Assembly (NCBI RefSeq): GCF_023073915.1
Contig: NZ_JADPKK010000012.1
Location: 186,001 to 250,000 of the forward strand
Reading direction: 5' to 3'
Length of the DNA stretch: 64,000 nucleotides
Origin: Bradyrhizobium sp. 149
Lineage (GTDB): Bacteria > Pseudomonadota > Alphaproteobacteria > Rhizobiales > Xanthobacteraceae
The notes beneath the pieces are model-generated. The model saw only the letters and a program-made list of their open reading frames with translations. It was not told the DNA's origin and searched no databases. This document shows, in pieces, positions 1 through 8,659 of this stretch; the stretch's first letter is position 1, and each line of letters starts with the position of its first letter. Position numbers and translations under genes: made by a program.

Positions 1-142
1 GGCGGATAGCCGCGACGGTCTCGATCGTGCCCTTGTTCTCACCGGTCTGATCGATCAGCTGGATCTGCGCATTGCGAATATCGTCGTTGATGCGCGGCCC
101 GTCTTTGGCGGCAGTGGGCGGAGCTTTATTGGGACGGCGAAT
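1..142 (-). CDS. infC: Translation initiation factor IF-3, N-terminal part (runs off the window)
   Basis: Read on the minus strand, the first 47 codons encode the conserved IF-3 opening: RRPNKAPP, then GPRINDDIRN, then QLIDQTGENKG. IF-3 binds the 30S subunit, blocks 50S joining and checks start-codon pairing. The reading frame has no ATG, GTG or TTG near the expected start. An ATT codon at 142-140 lies 8 nt after a GGAG Shine-Dalgarno sequence (154-151), and upstream in-frame codons offer no alternative. ATT initiation is the known feature through which E. coli infC is autoregulated, because IF-3 discriminates against non-canonical starts. The C-terminal domain lies outside the window. Identity is secure from sequence; the autoregulation is inferred from E. 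coli. Confidence 0.93.
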   Translation of the reverse strand, partial: MRRPNKAPPTAAKDGPRINDDIRNAQIQLIDQTGENKGTIETVAAIR

Positions 143-391
143 GGGTGGTTCTCCAAAGTTATGAAAAGAGGCGGCTATTTTGCAGGAAGATACGGTTGCC
201 GGCAAGCAATCGCTCGTGCGGCGGTCGAAAAAGCCTCAAATGCGAGGCAATTTGGCCACGGCGGGGCACGCAGAGGGACATAGACACCTTGCTTCTATTC
301 CGCAAGCGTCCCAAAGGGCCAATGCCGACGTCCGGCTGCGCTGCGGAACAGGTCCGGACGGCTCAAATCGCACAGCCGGAGTAAACGTTCC
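143..391. other. Intergenic region between divergent infC and hydrolase genes
   Basis: About 250 bp that should carry the promoters of both divergent genes. I see the infC Shine-Dalgarno and no convincing -35/-10 pair, RNA structure or small gene. Confidence 0.5.
151..154 (-). promoter_or_regulatory. Shine-Dalgarno site of infC that fixes the ATT start
   Basis: GGAG on the minus strand, 8 nt before the ATT at 142-140. It decides the start because no canonical start codon is available in frame. Confidence 0.7.
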
Positions 392-1192
392 ATGACTGCT
401 GCAATTCCCGATGCCGTGCTCGACTTCATCGATGTGGGCGAGGGCCCGTCCGCACGCCGAATCGCGGTGCGCAGCCGGCGCGGACAGGGGCTCGAGCAAG
501 GTCCCGGGCTGGTCTGGCTCGGCGGGTTCAAATCGGACATGCAGGGCAGCAAGGCCGTCGCACTGGACGAATGGGCTCGGGATCACGGGCGCGCCGTGGT
601 CCGGTTCGATTATTCGGGCCACGGCGAATCCGGTGGCGATTTCGCCGACGGAACCATCGGGCGTTGGCTTGAGGAAAGCGTCGCGGTGTTCGAGCGATTC
701 TGCGACGGCCCGCAGATCCTGATTGGCTCGTCCATGGGCGGCTGGATGGCGCTGCTGCTCGCGCGCGAGATCAAAAAGCGTTCTGGCAAGGCGTCGCTGG
801 CCGGCCTGGTGCTGATCGCGCCGGCACCCGACTTCACCGAGGAGCTGATGTGGAAGAATTTTCCGGCCGCGGTGAAGAAAGAGATCGAGACGAAGGGCCT
901 GTGGCTCAGACCGTCGGACTATGGCGACGGCTCGCCCTATCCGATCACGCGGAATCTGATCGAGGAGGGACGCAACCACCTCGTGCTCGGCAGCGCGATC
1001 GATCTCGGCTGTCCCGTCCGCATCCTGCAAGGCGCGCAGGATCCTGACGTGCCCTGGCAGCACGCGTTCGCGCTGACACATCGCCTGCCGGCCGACGACG
1101 TCGTGCTGACCATGATCCAGGACGGCGATCACCGCCTCTCGCGCCCGCAGGACATCGCCCGCATTCTTGCCGCAGTGGCCGAGATCGGGTGA
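392..1192 (+). CDS. Alpha/beta hydrolase (serine esterase/thioesterase type)
   Basis: 266 aa soluble hydrolase. The nucleophile elbow is GSSMGG (Ser114), after an oxyanion-loop region around WLGGFKSDM and the motif DYSGHGES near residue 75. Candidate acid and base residues are Asp217 or Asp219 in GAQDPDVP and His247 in GDHRLS, so the triad appears complete. The fold and short lid resemble the ABHD10/palmitoyl-protein thioesterase group, but the substrate cannot be read from sequence. The ATG follows a GGAG 8-9 nt upstream. It diverges from infC across about 250 bp and is followed after 50 bp by a SnoaL-like gene that may be co-transcribed. Confidence 0.85.
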   Translation: MTAAIPDAVLDFIDVGEGPSARRIAVRSRRGQGLEQGPGLVWLGGFKSDMQGSKAVALDEWARDHGRAVVRFDYSGHGESGGDFADGTIGRWLEESVAVFERFCDGPQILIGSSMGGWMALLLAREIKKRSGKASLAGLVLIAPAPDFTEELMWKNFPAAVKKEIETKGLWLRPSDYGDGSPYPITRNLIEEGRNHLVLGSAIDLGCPVRILQGAQDPDVPWQHAFALTHRLPADDVVLTMIQDGDHRLSRPQDIARILAAVAEIG

Positions 1193-1242
1193 AGTGCTTT
1201 CTTCCTTTCCCCTTTGAGCAATAAGAGCAATTGGGAGGCGCT

Positions 1243-1710
1243 ATGACGACCACCGCCATGCTGCGCGCTTTCTGCGACGCCGTCGAACAGCGCAACGGAA
1301 AAGCCTTCGCTGATCTCTTCACCGAAGACGGCGTCTATCATGACGTATTCTACGGTGCCTTCGCCGGCCGCGAGAAGATCGCCGCGATGATCGAGGACTG
1401 GTTCTATCGCACGGCGACCGATTTTCGCTGGGACATGCACGATCCGGTGTCGAACGGCACCACGCTCTATGCGCGCTACACGTTCAGCTATCGCTCGACC
1501 TTGCCGGAAGCGAATGGCGCACGGGCGATGTTCGAGGGCGTCGCGATCATGACGCTGCGCGGCGGCAAGATCGCCGGCTATCACGAGGTCGCGAACACCG
1601 CGCCGGCGTTTGTCGATTTGAAGTTTGCGCCGGAGCGGATCGCGAAGATCGCCGCCAGGCAGGGCGCGGAGCTCAAGGCGCGGCCGGAGATGAAGCGGCA
1701 TTTGGGCTAG
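1243..1710 (+). CDS. SnoaL-like / nuclear transport factor 2 family protein
   Basis: 155 aa protein with the cone-shaped alpha+beta barrel pattern of SnoaL/NTF2 proteins: an N-terminal helix with AFCDAVEQRNG, then FADLFTEDGVYHDVFYGAF, FAGREKIAAMIEDWF, and a C-terminal strand set ending in MTLRGGKIAGYHEV. Such proteins are small isomerases, hydrolases or ligand-binding proteins; the family does not fix a function. The ATG at 1243 is preferred over an in-frame TTG at 1231 because GGGAGG lies at 1233-1238. It lies 50 bp after the hydrolase on the same strand and is convergent with the thioesterase gene that follows. Confidence 0.8.
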   Translation: MTTTAMLRAFCDAVEQRNGKAFADLFTEDGVYHDVFYGAFAGREKIAAMIEDWFYRTATDFRWDMHDPVSNGTTLYARYTFSYRSTLPEANGARAMFEGVAIMTLRGGKIAGYHEVANTAPAFVDLKFAPERIAKIAARQGAELKARPEMKRHLG

Positions 1711-1727
1711 CCGTCATTCTTGCGTGC

Positions 1728-2525
1728 TTACCGTTTCGATGGATTGACCATCGGCTTGCGCTGCGCCAGCGCCGCGACCGTGGCGGTGCCGATCGGGCCC
1801 GCTTCGTCGTAGAGCCAGCATTCGCCGATCGCCACACCGTCGGTGGCGTGATGGTTCACCACCTCGAAGCCGATCCAGTTCGTCACGGGCAGGCGGTGCA
1901 GATAGATCGTGACGTCGCTGTTGATGTAGCCGAGCCCCTTGTCGCCGGCGTTCGCGAACGGACTGGCGAAATCCGCGCCGGTGGCGACATGGACGAACGG
2001 CGTCATCGGCGCGCCCGCGACCAGCTCGCGCACCTCGCTCATCCAGAGTTTTCGCGGGCCCAATGAGCCCATGTGACCGACGATCGGCCGTGTGGTCCAT
2101 TTGCCGTTCATGCCGAGCCTGGGATCGGTGGGCTTGGGAATGTCGGCCGGCTTCGGCACGTCCCAGTTCGGCGGCGACCAGACGTTGCCTTCCGGATTCT
2201 GTGTCCGCCGCAACAGGTGGCACGAGGCGCGCGCCATGCCGACGCCGCCGGAGAAGAACTCCGCTTCCACGACGCGGATGCGCATCCCGTCGCGCACCAG
2301 CCGTGTCGTCACCTCGATCGGCTTGTCGATGGTCGGCAGCCGAAACATATCGACGGTCAGCCGCACCGGCACGAATTCAGGGCCGGAATGCCGCTCCTCG
2401 ATGGCGAAGCCGAGCAGGCCGATGATGACGCGTCCGTGCAGCGATTTCGGATCCCACGGGCCGTTGGCGACTTCCGTCGGATGGAATGTGTCGCCGTCGC
2501 GGGTGAAGAAAGGGATGTTTGTCAT
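1728..2525 (-). CDS. Acyl-CoA thioesterase-like protein (double hotdog)
   Basis: 265 aa protein related to the TesB-like/4HBT_3 thioesterases: an N-terminal hotdog half with HGRVIIGLLGFAIE and VRLTVDMFRLP, and a C-terminal half with GYINSDVTIYLHRLP and WIGFEV. This class hydrolyses acyl-CoA thioesters in the cytoplasm; chain length cannot be predicted. I start at ATG 2525 (MTNIPFFTRDG). An in-frame TTG at 2570 would add 15 residues and bring the start to the edge of a palindromic repeat. No strong Shine-Dalgarno is visible for either start. It is convergent with the SnoaL-like gene (17 bp gap) and monocistronic by context. Confidence 0.8.
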   Translation of the reverse strand: MTNIPFFTRDGDTFHPTEVANGPWDPKSLHGRVIIGLLGFAIEERHSGPEFVPVRLTVDMFRLPTIDKPIEVTTRLVRDGMRIRVVEAEFFSGGVGMARASCHLLRRTQNPEGNVWSPPNWDVPKPADIPKPTDPRLGMNGKWTTRPIVGHMGSLGPRKLWMSEVRELVAGAPMTPFVHVATGADFASPFANAGDKGLGYINSDVTIYLHRLPVTNWIGFEVVNHHATDGVAIGECWLYDEAGPIGTATVAALAQRKPMVNPSKR

Positions 2526-2571
2526 GACGCGCGAGCTTGAAGGAACGTGTGGGGAAATCAAGGTGCTCAAT

Positions 2572-2681
2572 CCTCATGGTGAGGAGGCGCGAAGCGCCGT
2601 CTCGAACCATGCAGGCCCGCTGCAGCCGCTCGGCCTCGATCCTTCGAGACGCGCGCGAAAAGCGCGCTCCTCAGGATGAGG
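2572..2681. repeat. Palindromic intergenic repeat, family A (full copy)
   Basis: The element opens with CCTCATGGTGAGGAGGCG and closes with GCGCTCCTCAGGATGAGG, so its ends are near-complementary, with a variable middle. A second full copy lies at 63705-63810 and a shortened one at 60792-60836. All three are intergenic. Confidence 0.8.
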
Positions 2682-2696
2682 GGAAGGAGCGGGATG

Positions 2697-3872
2697 CTAG
2701 GACGCCAGCTCCCACTCCTGACGCACACCTTGATCGCTCTCTCCGGCAATCGCGTTCGTCCTGATCGCCGCGAACTCATCCCGCGACAGCAACTGCCTCA
2801 GCGCCCACACCGCAGCGCCACGCACCAGCGGGCTCGCATCGCCGAGCAATCGCCGCGCTTCCTCTGCAAGTGCCGCATCGCCGGAGTTGCCGATCGCGAT
2901 CAGTACGTTGCGCAAAAAGCGGTCGCGGCCGATGCGCTTGACGGGCGACTTCGTGAACAGCGCGCGGAACGCAGCGTCGTCGAGCCGTGCGAGTTCGGCA
3001 AGACCTGGCGCGCGCAATTCGCTACGCGCTGCGAGCTTGGCCTCACGGCCCTCCTGCGCGAACTTGTTCCAGGGACAGGCGGCGAGGCAATCGTCGCAGC
3101 CATAGATGCGGTTGCCGATGCTTTTGCGAAATTCGCGCGGGATCGGCCCCTTGTTCTCGATGGTGAGGTAGGAGATGCAGCGCCGCGCATCGAGCTTGTA
3201 GGGCGCGGGGAAGGCCGCGGTCGGACAGATGTCGAGACACGCCCGGCACGAGCCGCAATGATCGATCTCGGCGTCGTCGCGCGGCAGCTCGAGTGTGGTG
3301 TAGATCGCGCCGAGAAACAGCCACGAGCCAAATTCGCGCGAGACCAGATTGGTGTGCTTGCCCTGCCAGCCCAGATGCGCGGCCTGCGCCAGGGGTTTCT
3401 CCATCACGGCCGCGGTATCGACGAACACTTTCACTTCGGACGGTGCGGCCGCGACCAGCCATCGCGCCAGTGCCTTCAGGCGCTTCTTGATCAGGTCGTG
3501 ATAGTCGTCGCCCTGCGCATAGACCGAGATCGCCGCGCGCGTGCGCTGCTTCAGGATCGCGAGCGGATCCTGGTCGGGGCCGTAATTGACACCGAGCATG
3601 ATGACGCTGCGCACGTCCTGCCACAGCCCGCGCGGATCGACCCGGCGTTCCGGCTGCGCGGCGAGCCAGTCCATGTCGCCATGGCCGCCGGATGCGATGA
3701 ATTCGAGGAAATGCTGTCCGGCGCTTTCGATCGTGCCGGGCTCTGTAATGCCAATGCAGTCGAAGCCGAGCGCGCGTGCCTCGTTTGCAAGCGCCGTCTT
3801 CAGTTCGGTCAGATCGGAGTTCAGAAGTCGAGGTCCACGTAGGTCCGCGACGCCGGCACGCCCGCCAGCCAT
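2697..3872 (-). CDS. queG: Epoxyqueuosine reductase
   Basis: About 391 aa enzyme for the last step of queuosine synthesis, reducing epoxyqueuosine in tRNA with cobalamin and two [4Fe-4S] clusters. Visible marks are the catalytic Asp in VDTAAVMEK (about residue 152), a ferredoxin-type motif [12 protein letters not shown] (Cys 206, 209, 212, 216), the second set with [11 protein letters not shown] and [14 protein letters not shown], and a C-terminal HEAT-like segment with [13 protein letters not shown]. The start is uncertain. ATG 3872 overlaps the end of the upstream GST-fold gene by 52 bp, and the conserved part begins only near NSDLTELK, just after that gene's stop. No ATG/GTG/TTG lies between, so either the overlap is real or initiation is unusual. 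Same strand as, and probably co-transcribed with, the GST-fold gene. Confidence 0.92.
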   Translation of the reverse strand: MAGGRAGVADLRGPRLLNSDLTELKTALANEARALGFDCIGITEPGTIESAGQHFLEFIASGGHGDMDWLAAQPERRVDPRGLWQDVRSVIMLGVNYGPDQDPLAILKQRTRAAISVYAQGDDYHDLIKKRLKALARWLVAAAPSEVKVFVDTAAVMEKPLAQAAHLGWQGKHTNLVSREFGSWLFLGAIYTTLELPRDDAEIDHCGSCRACLDICPTAAFPAPYKLDARRCISYLTIENKGPIPREFRKSIGNRIYGCDDCLAACPWNKFAQEGREAKLAARSELRAPGLAELARLDDAAFRALFTKSPVKRIGRDRFLRNVLIAIGNSGDAALAEEARRLLGDASPLVRGAAVWALRQLLSRDEFAAIRTNAIAGESDQGVRQEWELAS

Positions 3873-4513
3873 TCGCTCAGCAGCGGACGGAACGACGGGC
3901 GGGATTTCACCCGCGCGTACCACGCCTTTGCTGCGTCGTCCTCGCTCCATGGCACGTCGCCCAGATAGTCGATCGCCGAGAGATGCGCCGCGGCGGCGAG
4001 ATCCGCGTAACTGAGCCGGTCGCCGGCGAGGAAATTACGCGTCTGCGCCAGCCAGCCGATATAGGCCAGATGATAGCGCACATTGGCCTTGGCGGCGCGC
4101 ATCACGTCGGCCGAGGGCGGGCCGCCGCCATTCTCCTCGCTCATGAATCGCTTGTAGATACGTTCGGTGACGAGCGGGTGGGAGACTTCCTCGAAGAACT
4201 TTTCGTTGAACCAGGCCATCAGCCGGCGCACTTCGACGCGTTCGCCGATCGTCTCCGGCATCAGGCGCTTGAGGCCCATATCGTAACCATAGGACTCGTC
4301 GAGATATTCGGCGACGATCGCCGCGCCCGGGATCGGCGGCTGCTCGTCGTCCACCAGGACGGGCGTCGTGCCCGCCGCATTGAGCAGCAGAAACGCTTCG
4401 CGCCGCTCCCAGCTGCGCTCTTCGACCAGCTTCAGCTCAAGCCCGTATTCTCCCGCGATCAGGCGGATGAACCGCGAATGCGGACAGAACGGATGATGAA
4501 ACAGCGTAAACAT
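3821..4513 (-). CDS. fzlA: GST-fold protein, probable FtsZ-binding regulator FzlA
   Basis: 230 aa protein with an N-terminal thioredoxin-like GST domain ([17 protein letters not shown], then [11 protein letters not shown]) and an all-helical C-terminal domain ([19 protein letters not shown]). In Caulobacter FzlA binds FtsZ, curves its filaments and sets the rate of constriction. Two features match my memory of that family: the [11 protein letters not shown] segment after strand 2 (Trp35) and the extreme C-terminus TYVDLDF, a tail conserved in FzlA and absent from detoxifying GSTs. The neighbours uppP and queG also fit. A general glutathione S-transferase is the alternative. The upstream gene uppP is divergent. 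Confidence 0.75.
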   Translation of the reverse strand: MFTLFHHPFCPHSRFIRLIAGEYGLELKLVEERSWERREAFLLLNAAGTTPVLVDDEQPPIPGAAIVAEYLDESYGYDMGLKRLMPETIGERVEVRRLMAWFNEKFFEEVSHPLVTERIYKRFMSEENGGGPPSADVMRAAKANVRYHLAYIGWLAQTRNFLAGDRLSYADLAAAAHLSAIDYLGDVPWSEDDAAKAWYARVKSRPSFRPLLSEWLAGVPASRTYVDLDF

Positions 4514-4682
4514 GAAGCCTTTGACTATTTGATGGTGCTTAAGAATCCATCAATGTTTGTGCGGCGCCACACTAGTCATTCAAAACCGCGAGGCAAGGGC
4601 GCGACGCCGCATTTTGCGATTGCAGCAAGGGAGCGGATGGGCGAGAAGAGCCCCGCTTTTCCAGCCGAAATGGACCGTAAAT

Positions 4683-5489
4683 ATGTCAGATGCAATACGG
4701 GCAGTGATCCTCGGCATCATCGAGGGTGTGACCGAGTTCCTTCCCGTTTCGTCGACCGGCCATTTGCTGCTTGCGGAGCGCTTCTTCCATCTCGGCGAGG
4801 GCGCGTTCTGGGATTCGTTTACGGTCCTGATCCAGCTCGGCGCGATCCTCGCGATCGTCGTGTTGTACTTCAAGAAATTGTGGGACGTCGCGATGGGCAT
4901 GTTCACGGGCGACGCCTATGCGCGCCGCTTCGTGATCGGTGTGCTGGTGGCGTTCCTGCCCGCTGTCGTCGTGGGTCTCGTCGGCGGCAAATATATCAAG
5001 AGCCTGCTGTTCAATCCCTGGGTGGTTTGCTTCTCGCTGATCGTCGGCGGCGCCATCCTGCTCTGGGTCGACAAGCTCGATCTCAAGGCGCGCGAGCACG
5101 ACGCCACAAGGTTTCCGCTGCTGATGTATCTTTACATCGGCATCGCGCAGTGCGTCGCGATGATCCCGGGCGTGTCGCGCTCCGGCGCAACCATCGTCTC
5201 GGCCATGCTGCTCGGGGCCGACAAGCGCGCGGCGGCGGAGTTCTCGTTCTTCCTCGCCATTCCCACCATGATCGGCGCGTTCGCCTACGATTTCTACAAG
5301 AACCGCTCCGAGATGACGATGGACCACATGGGCATCGTAGCGATCGGCTTCGTGGTGTCGTTCATCACCGCGGTCATCGTGGTGAAGGCGTTCCTCGGAT
5401 ACGTCACCCGCCACGGCTTCGTGGTGTTCGCCTGGTGGCGCGTGATCGTCGGCACGCTCGGCCTGATCGCGCTGGCGCTGGGGCGGTAG
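4683..5489 (+). CDS. uppP: Undecaprenyl-diphosphatase UppP (BacA)
   Basis: 268 aa polytopic inner-membrane enzyme that dephosphorylates undecaprenyl diphosphate so that the lipid carrier can be reused in peptidoglycan and O-antigen synthesis; overproduction confers bacitracin resistance. Both family signatures are intact: EGVTEFLPVSSTGHL near the N-terminus, with the catalytic Glu/Ser/His set, and PGVSRSGATI near residue 160. About eight hydrophobic segments are visible. I start at ATG 4683 (MSDAIRAV), which gives the family length; the open frame extends upstream without similarity. It diverges from the FzlA-like gene, both envelope/division functions. Confidence 0.95.
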   Translation: MSDAIRAVILGIIEGVTEFLPVSSTGHLLLAERFFHLGEGAFWDSFTVLIQLGAILAIVVLYFKKLWDVAMGMFTGDAYARRFVIGVLVAFLPAVVVGLVGGKYIKSLLFNPWVVCFSLIVGGAILLWVDKLDLKAREHDATRFPLLMYLYIGIAQCVAMIPGVSRSGATIVSAMLLGADKRAAAEFSFFLAIPTMIGAFAYDFYKNRSEMTMDHMGIVAIGFVVSFITAVIVVKAFLGYVTRHGFVVFAWWRVIVGTLGLIALALGR

Positions 5490-5528
5490 ATCCGAAGCTC
5501 AAACGACTGCAGTCCGGGCGTTGAAGCT

Positions 5529-5616
5529 CGTCATACCCGGTCTTGTGGCGGGCACCCACGTTCTTGGCGATCATCGAGAAAAGACGTGGATGGCCGGGAC
5601 GAGCCCGGCCATGACG
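5529..5616. repeat. Palindromic intergenic repeat, family B
   Basis: Lies between two convergent genes. Outer arms begin CGTCATACCCGG and end CCGGCCATGACG; an inner palindrome GGCCGGG-N5-CCCGGCC sits at 5592-5610, and ACCCACGT pairs imperfectly with the ACGTGGAT downstream. The wording resembles a repeat I know from many Bradyrhizobium intergenic regions. Confidence 0.7.
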
Positions 5617-5625
5617 GCGGGATGA

Positions 5626-6591
5626 TTACGCGCTCTTGCGCTGGAATTGCCCGGCGGCGCGGAAACGCCAGAGATATTGCGGGGCGATCGCTTCGAGCGA
5701 GTCGGGGGCAATGCCGAGGCCTTCCAGCGTGAGGCCGGCGGCCTTCGCCGCATCCGACACGACATTGTCGCGCGCGAGCAGCGTGACCTGGTCGGGCGTC
5801 AGCTTCATTGCGCCGGGCGCGAATTGCAGGAAGTTGGCCTTGAAGCGGGCCAGCCCGAACGGCAGCGGCACCAGCATCCGCTTGCGATCGGCAATGGCGA
5901 GAATGGCCTCGATGATCTCGCGCATGGTCAGCACTTCCGGCCCGCCGAGCTCGTAGGTGGCGCCCGCCTTGGCCTTGCCGTCGACGGCATCGGCGATCGC
6001 GGTCGCGACGTCGCCGACATAGACCGGCTGCATCCGGGTCTCACCGCCGATCAGCGGCAGCACCGGCAACATCCGGGCCAGTGCCGCGAAGCGGTTGGTG
6101 AACTGGTCCTCGGGGCCGAACATCACGGAAGGGCGGAAGATCGTCGCCGACGGCACCGCGGCCAGGACCGCCGCTTCGCCGGCCGCCTTGGCCCTGGCAT
6201 AGCGCGAGGGCGAGTCCGCGTCGGCGCCGATCGCCGAGACATGGATCAGCTCGCTACCTGCGGCTGCAGCCGCCTTGGCGACGGTCTCGGCGCCCTTGGC
6301 CTGGACGGCATCGAAGCTCTGCGCGCCGCCCTCGGCGAGGATGCCGACCAGATTGATCACGACCTGCGAATCACGCAGCGCCGCCTCGACCGAGGCCGGA
6401 TAGCGCAAATTCGCCTGCACGGTGTGGACCTGTCCGACCTTGCCGGACGGCTGGAGGTGCCCGGCCAGCTCCGGCCGCCGCACCGCGACCCGGACCCGGT
6501 AGTCGCGCCGGCACAGCGCGCGGACGACATTCCGGCCCAAAAACCCCGATCCGCCGAAAACCGTGACGAGCGTGTCCAGATTCGATGCCAT
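5626..6591 (-). CDS. Complex I NDUFA9-subunit-like NAD(P)-binding protein (atypical SDR)
   Basis: 321 aa atypical short-chain dehydrogenase. The N-terminal Rossmann motif VFGGSGFLGRNVV is followed by AVRRPE, INLVGILAEGG, SAIGADADSPSRYARAKAAG and FRPSVMFGPEDQF, the pattern of the NDUFA9-like group (SDR_a11), which includes mitochondrial complex I accessory subunits. The YxxxK pair is YARAK. Bacterial members are NAD(P)H-binding and probably membrane associated; a proven role is lacking. Start MASNLDTLVTVFGG is the natural one, with the Rossmann fold beginning at residue 8. It is convergent with uppP across a repeat-filled 136 bp gap and divergent from tRNA-Leu. Confidence 0.85.
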   Translation of the reverse strand: MASNLDTLVTVFGGSGFLGRNVVRALCRRDYRVRVAVRRPELAGHLQPSGKVGQVHTVQANLRYPASVEAALRDSQVVINLVGILAEGGAQSFDAVQAKGAETVAKAAAAAGSELIHVSAIGADADSPSRYARAKAAGEAAVLAAVPSATIFRPSVMFGPEDQFTNRFAALARMLPVLPLIGGETRMQPVYVGDVATAIADAVDGKAKAGATYELGGPEVLTMREIIEAILAIADRKRMLVPLPFGLARFKANFLQFAPGAMKLTPDQVTLLARDNVVSDAAKAAGLTLEGLGIAPDSLEAIAPQYLWRFRAAGQFQRKSA

Positions 6592-6741
6592 GGAGGTCCA
6601 TTCCTGCGGGGAGAGTGCGTGTTATCAGGCTTGTATCGGGCCGGTTTGCGATGCGCAATCCGCATCCGGAAGCGGCGTTCAAGCATGAATTGACAACCGC
6701 GTCACCGAACCGTAGTAACCGCCTCCGTGCCCAACCGGCAT

Positions 6742-6828
<87 letters not shown>

Positions 6829-7135
6829 TCTTCTTCAGCAGCTCTTTGACGTGACGGCAGAATCGGCGCCGGACCGGCGTCTCTTCGCCGTCCCGCCCCC
6901 TGCTGCTGGCGCGCTCTGCGCCCCGCCGTCTCCGAGCGGACCAAACCACCGCGAGGCGTGGAAATTGCGGTTCTGACGGTCTAGAGCCGCCCGGTTGCAT
7001 CCGGCCAAACCCCATCGATTGCACCCTTCGAATTTACTCCACTTTAGACAACTTGGCCCTAAGTCAGCGGTCAGGCTCGCATCCGGCGATCGGCGGGCGC
7101 GGAGCCATCAGGCTCGCTTTGTCGTGAGGGAAGCG
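6829..7135. other. Gene-free stretch after tRNA-Leu
   Basis: About 307 bp between the tRNA CCA end and the first plausible start of the membrane protein. I see no clear terminator, promoter or small gene. The open frame of the next gene runs back to 6995, but that part has no membrane or domain character. Confidence 0.5.
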
Positions 7136-8659
7136 GTGGATCAGCACCAGGTCTGGCACGAGCCGGCATTCGACAAGGTTGCGAACGCGATCAGCCCGTT
7201 GTTCCTGAGATCGGGAGTTTATCTGTTCCTGATCTCGTTCATCTGTCTGTTCTACGTCTTGAACGCGCCGTTTCTGCTCGGTCATTACGATCTGGGCTGG
7301 CATCTGGCGGCCGGAGATCTCATTCGGGAACGCAACGCCATCCCGCTTCAGGATCCCTGGTCGTTCACCCACGGCGACAAGCCATGGTTCAATCTGTCCT
7401 GGCTCTGGGACGCACTTGCCAGTGCGACGTTTCAATACGCGGGCTTTGGCGGCCTCGTCCTGTCGACGGTGGCCTGTGGCGCAGCGATCGCCGGCATCCT
7501 GACTGCGATCTCGCTTGGCTACGGTGCGTCGGCGGTCGCGGTTTGCGTTTCGGTCTTCTTTGGCTGCCTGCTCTATCCCGCTTACGAAGCTGCGCCGAAC
7601 ATGTATCTCGCGGTCTCGCCGAATACATGCACGATGTTGTTCTGCGTCGTCTTCTATCGCGAATGCCTGAGACGAACGCGATGGTTCGTGCTTCCCGTGC
7701 TGATGGCGCTTTGGGCCAATCTGCACGGCGGTTTTCTGCTCGGCTTTTTCGTGATCGGCGTCTTCTTCGGCGCCGCCTTGCTCAGAGGGGCCTGGGCCGA
7801 CCTCAGGATGCTTGCTCTCGCGGGGATCGGGTGCCTTGCTGCGACATTCGTCAATCCGCTCGGCTGGAATATCTATGCCGGTGCCGCCGCGACGATGGGG
7901 CACTTCGTCCAGGGCAACATTACCGAATGGCTGTCCTACTATGACAACATGGAAATGCCAGGCAGCCTTCCCGGCATCCTGTACATGCTGGCCTTCGTCG
8001 CGCTCGAGCTTCGCTACCGAAACTCCAGACCGGTGCCGCTCGAACCGAGATTGATGTCCTGGCTGTTCCTGATTCTGGGACTGTATCAGTTCAGGTACAT
8101 CGCCTTCTTCTTCATTTTCTCGACCGCGCCGATGGCGCTTCACCTCAGCCGCTTGCTGCCTCGGCGTCTCACCGCTCGTGACATGCGTGGATCGTTGCTG
8201 GCCGCCGGCATCGTCGGTCTCTGCACGCTGCCGATGGCCTATTTGCACGTTGCGCCGGCGCTCGCACTTCCGCCGATGCTGTCGGCCGAAGATGCCGGCT
8301 ATCTACAAAAGCATCTCGCCGGTGCGCGGATCCTGAACCATTGGAACGTGGGCGGCTACCTGATTTTCAGGACGCACGGCACCGTTCGCCCGTTTGTCGA
8401 TGGCCGCGCCGCGACCGCCTATCCGGACGATTTGCTGCGCGACTATTTCAAGCTGGTGAGCTGGGAGGTCGACGACGCCGCGTGGGACATGGTGCTCGAT
8501 GGATACCGGATCGACGCCGTGCTGTGGGTCAAGGCGCACGAACAGCTGCGGAAATTTCTCGTGGAGCGGCGAGGCTGGCGCGAGCAATACAGCGGCGCTT
8601 ACGAGACCGTTTACGTCAGGCCCCAATCCGGTTTGGCCGGCGAAGCCGAAAGACAATGA
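7136..8659 (+). CDS. Polytopic membrane protein, GT-C-like, unknown function
   Basis: About 507 aa. A short N-terminal leader is followed by roughly ten hydrophobic segments (for example VYLFLISFICLFYVLNAPFL) and a C-terminal soluble part of about 120 residues containing RILNHWNVGGYLIFR and VRPFVDGRAATAYPDDLL. The first loop carries YDLGWHLAAGDLI, with acidic residues placed where GT-C glycosyltransferases keep their catalytic Asp, and the C-terminal soluble region is also common in that class. I do not recognise a named family. The start is uncertain: GTG 7136 follows AGGGAA closely and GTG 7124 is also possible. The stop overlaps the next gene as ATGA, so the two are translationally coupled and probably work together. 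Confidence 0.7.
   Translation: MDQHQVWHEPAFDKVANAISPLFLRSGVYLFLISFICLFYVLNAPFLLGHYDLGWHLAAGDLIRERNAIPLQDPWSFTHGDKPWFNLSWLWDALASATFQYAGFGGLVLSTVACGAAIAGILTAISLGYGASAVAVCVSVFFGCLLYPAYEAAPNMYLAVSPNTCTMLFCVVFYRECLRRTRWFVLPVLMALWANLHGGFLLGFFVIGVFFGAALLRGAWADLRMLALAGIGCLAATFVNPLGWNIYAGAAATMGHFVQGNITEWLSYYDNMEMPGSLPGILYMLAFVALELRYRNSRPVPLEPRLMSWLFLILGLYQFRYIAFFFIFSTAPMALHLSRLLPRRLTARDMRGSLLAAGIVGLCTLPMAYLHVAPALALPPMLSAEDAGYLQKHLAGARILNHWNVGGYLIFRTHGTVRPFVDGRAATAYPDDLLRDYFKLVSWEVDDAAWDMVLDGYRIDAVLWVKAHEQLRKFLVERRGWREQYSGAYETVYVRPQSGLAGEAERQ

Noticed and set aside
3776..5524. 582-codon plus-strand frame
   Set aside because: It runs antisense to the GST-fold gene and then out of frame through uppP; neither part shows a recognisable domain.
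6995..7135. N-terminal extension of the membrane protein starting at a TTG
   Set aside because: No membrane or conserved character in the extra 47 residues, and a closer GTG is available.
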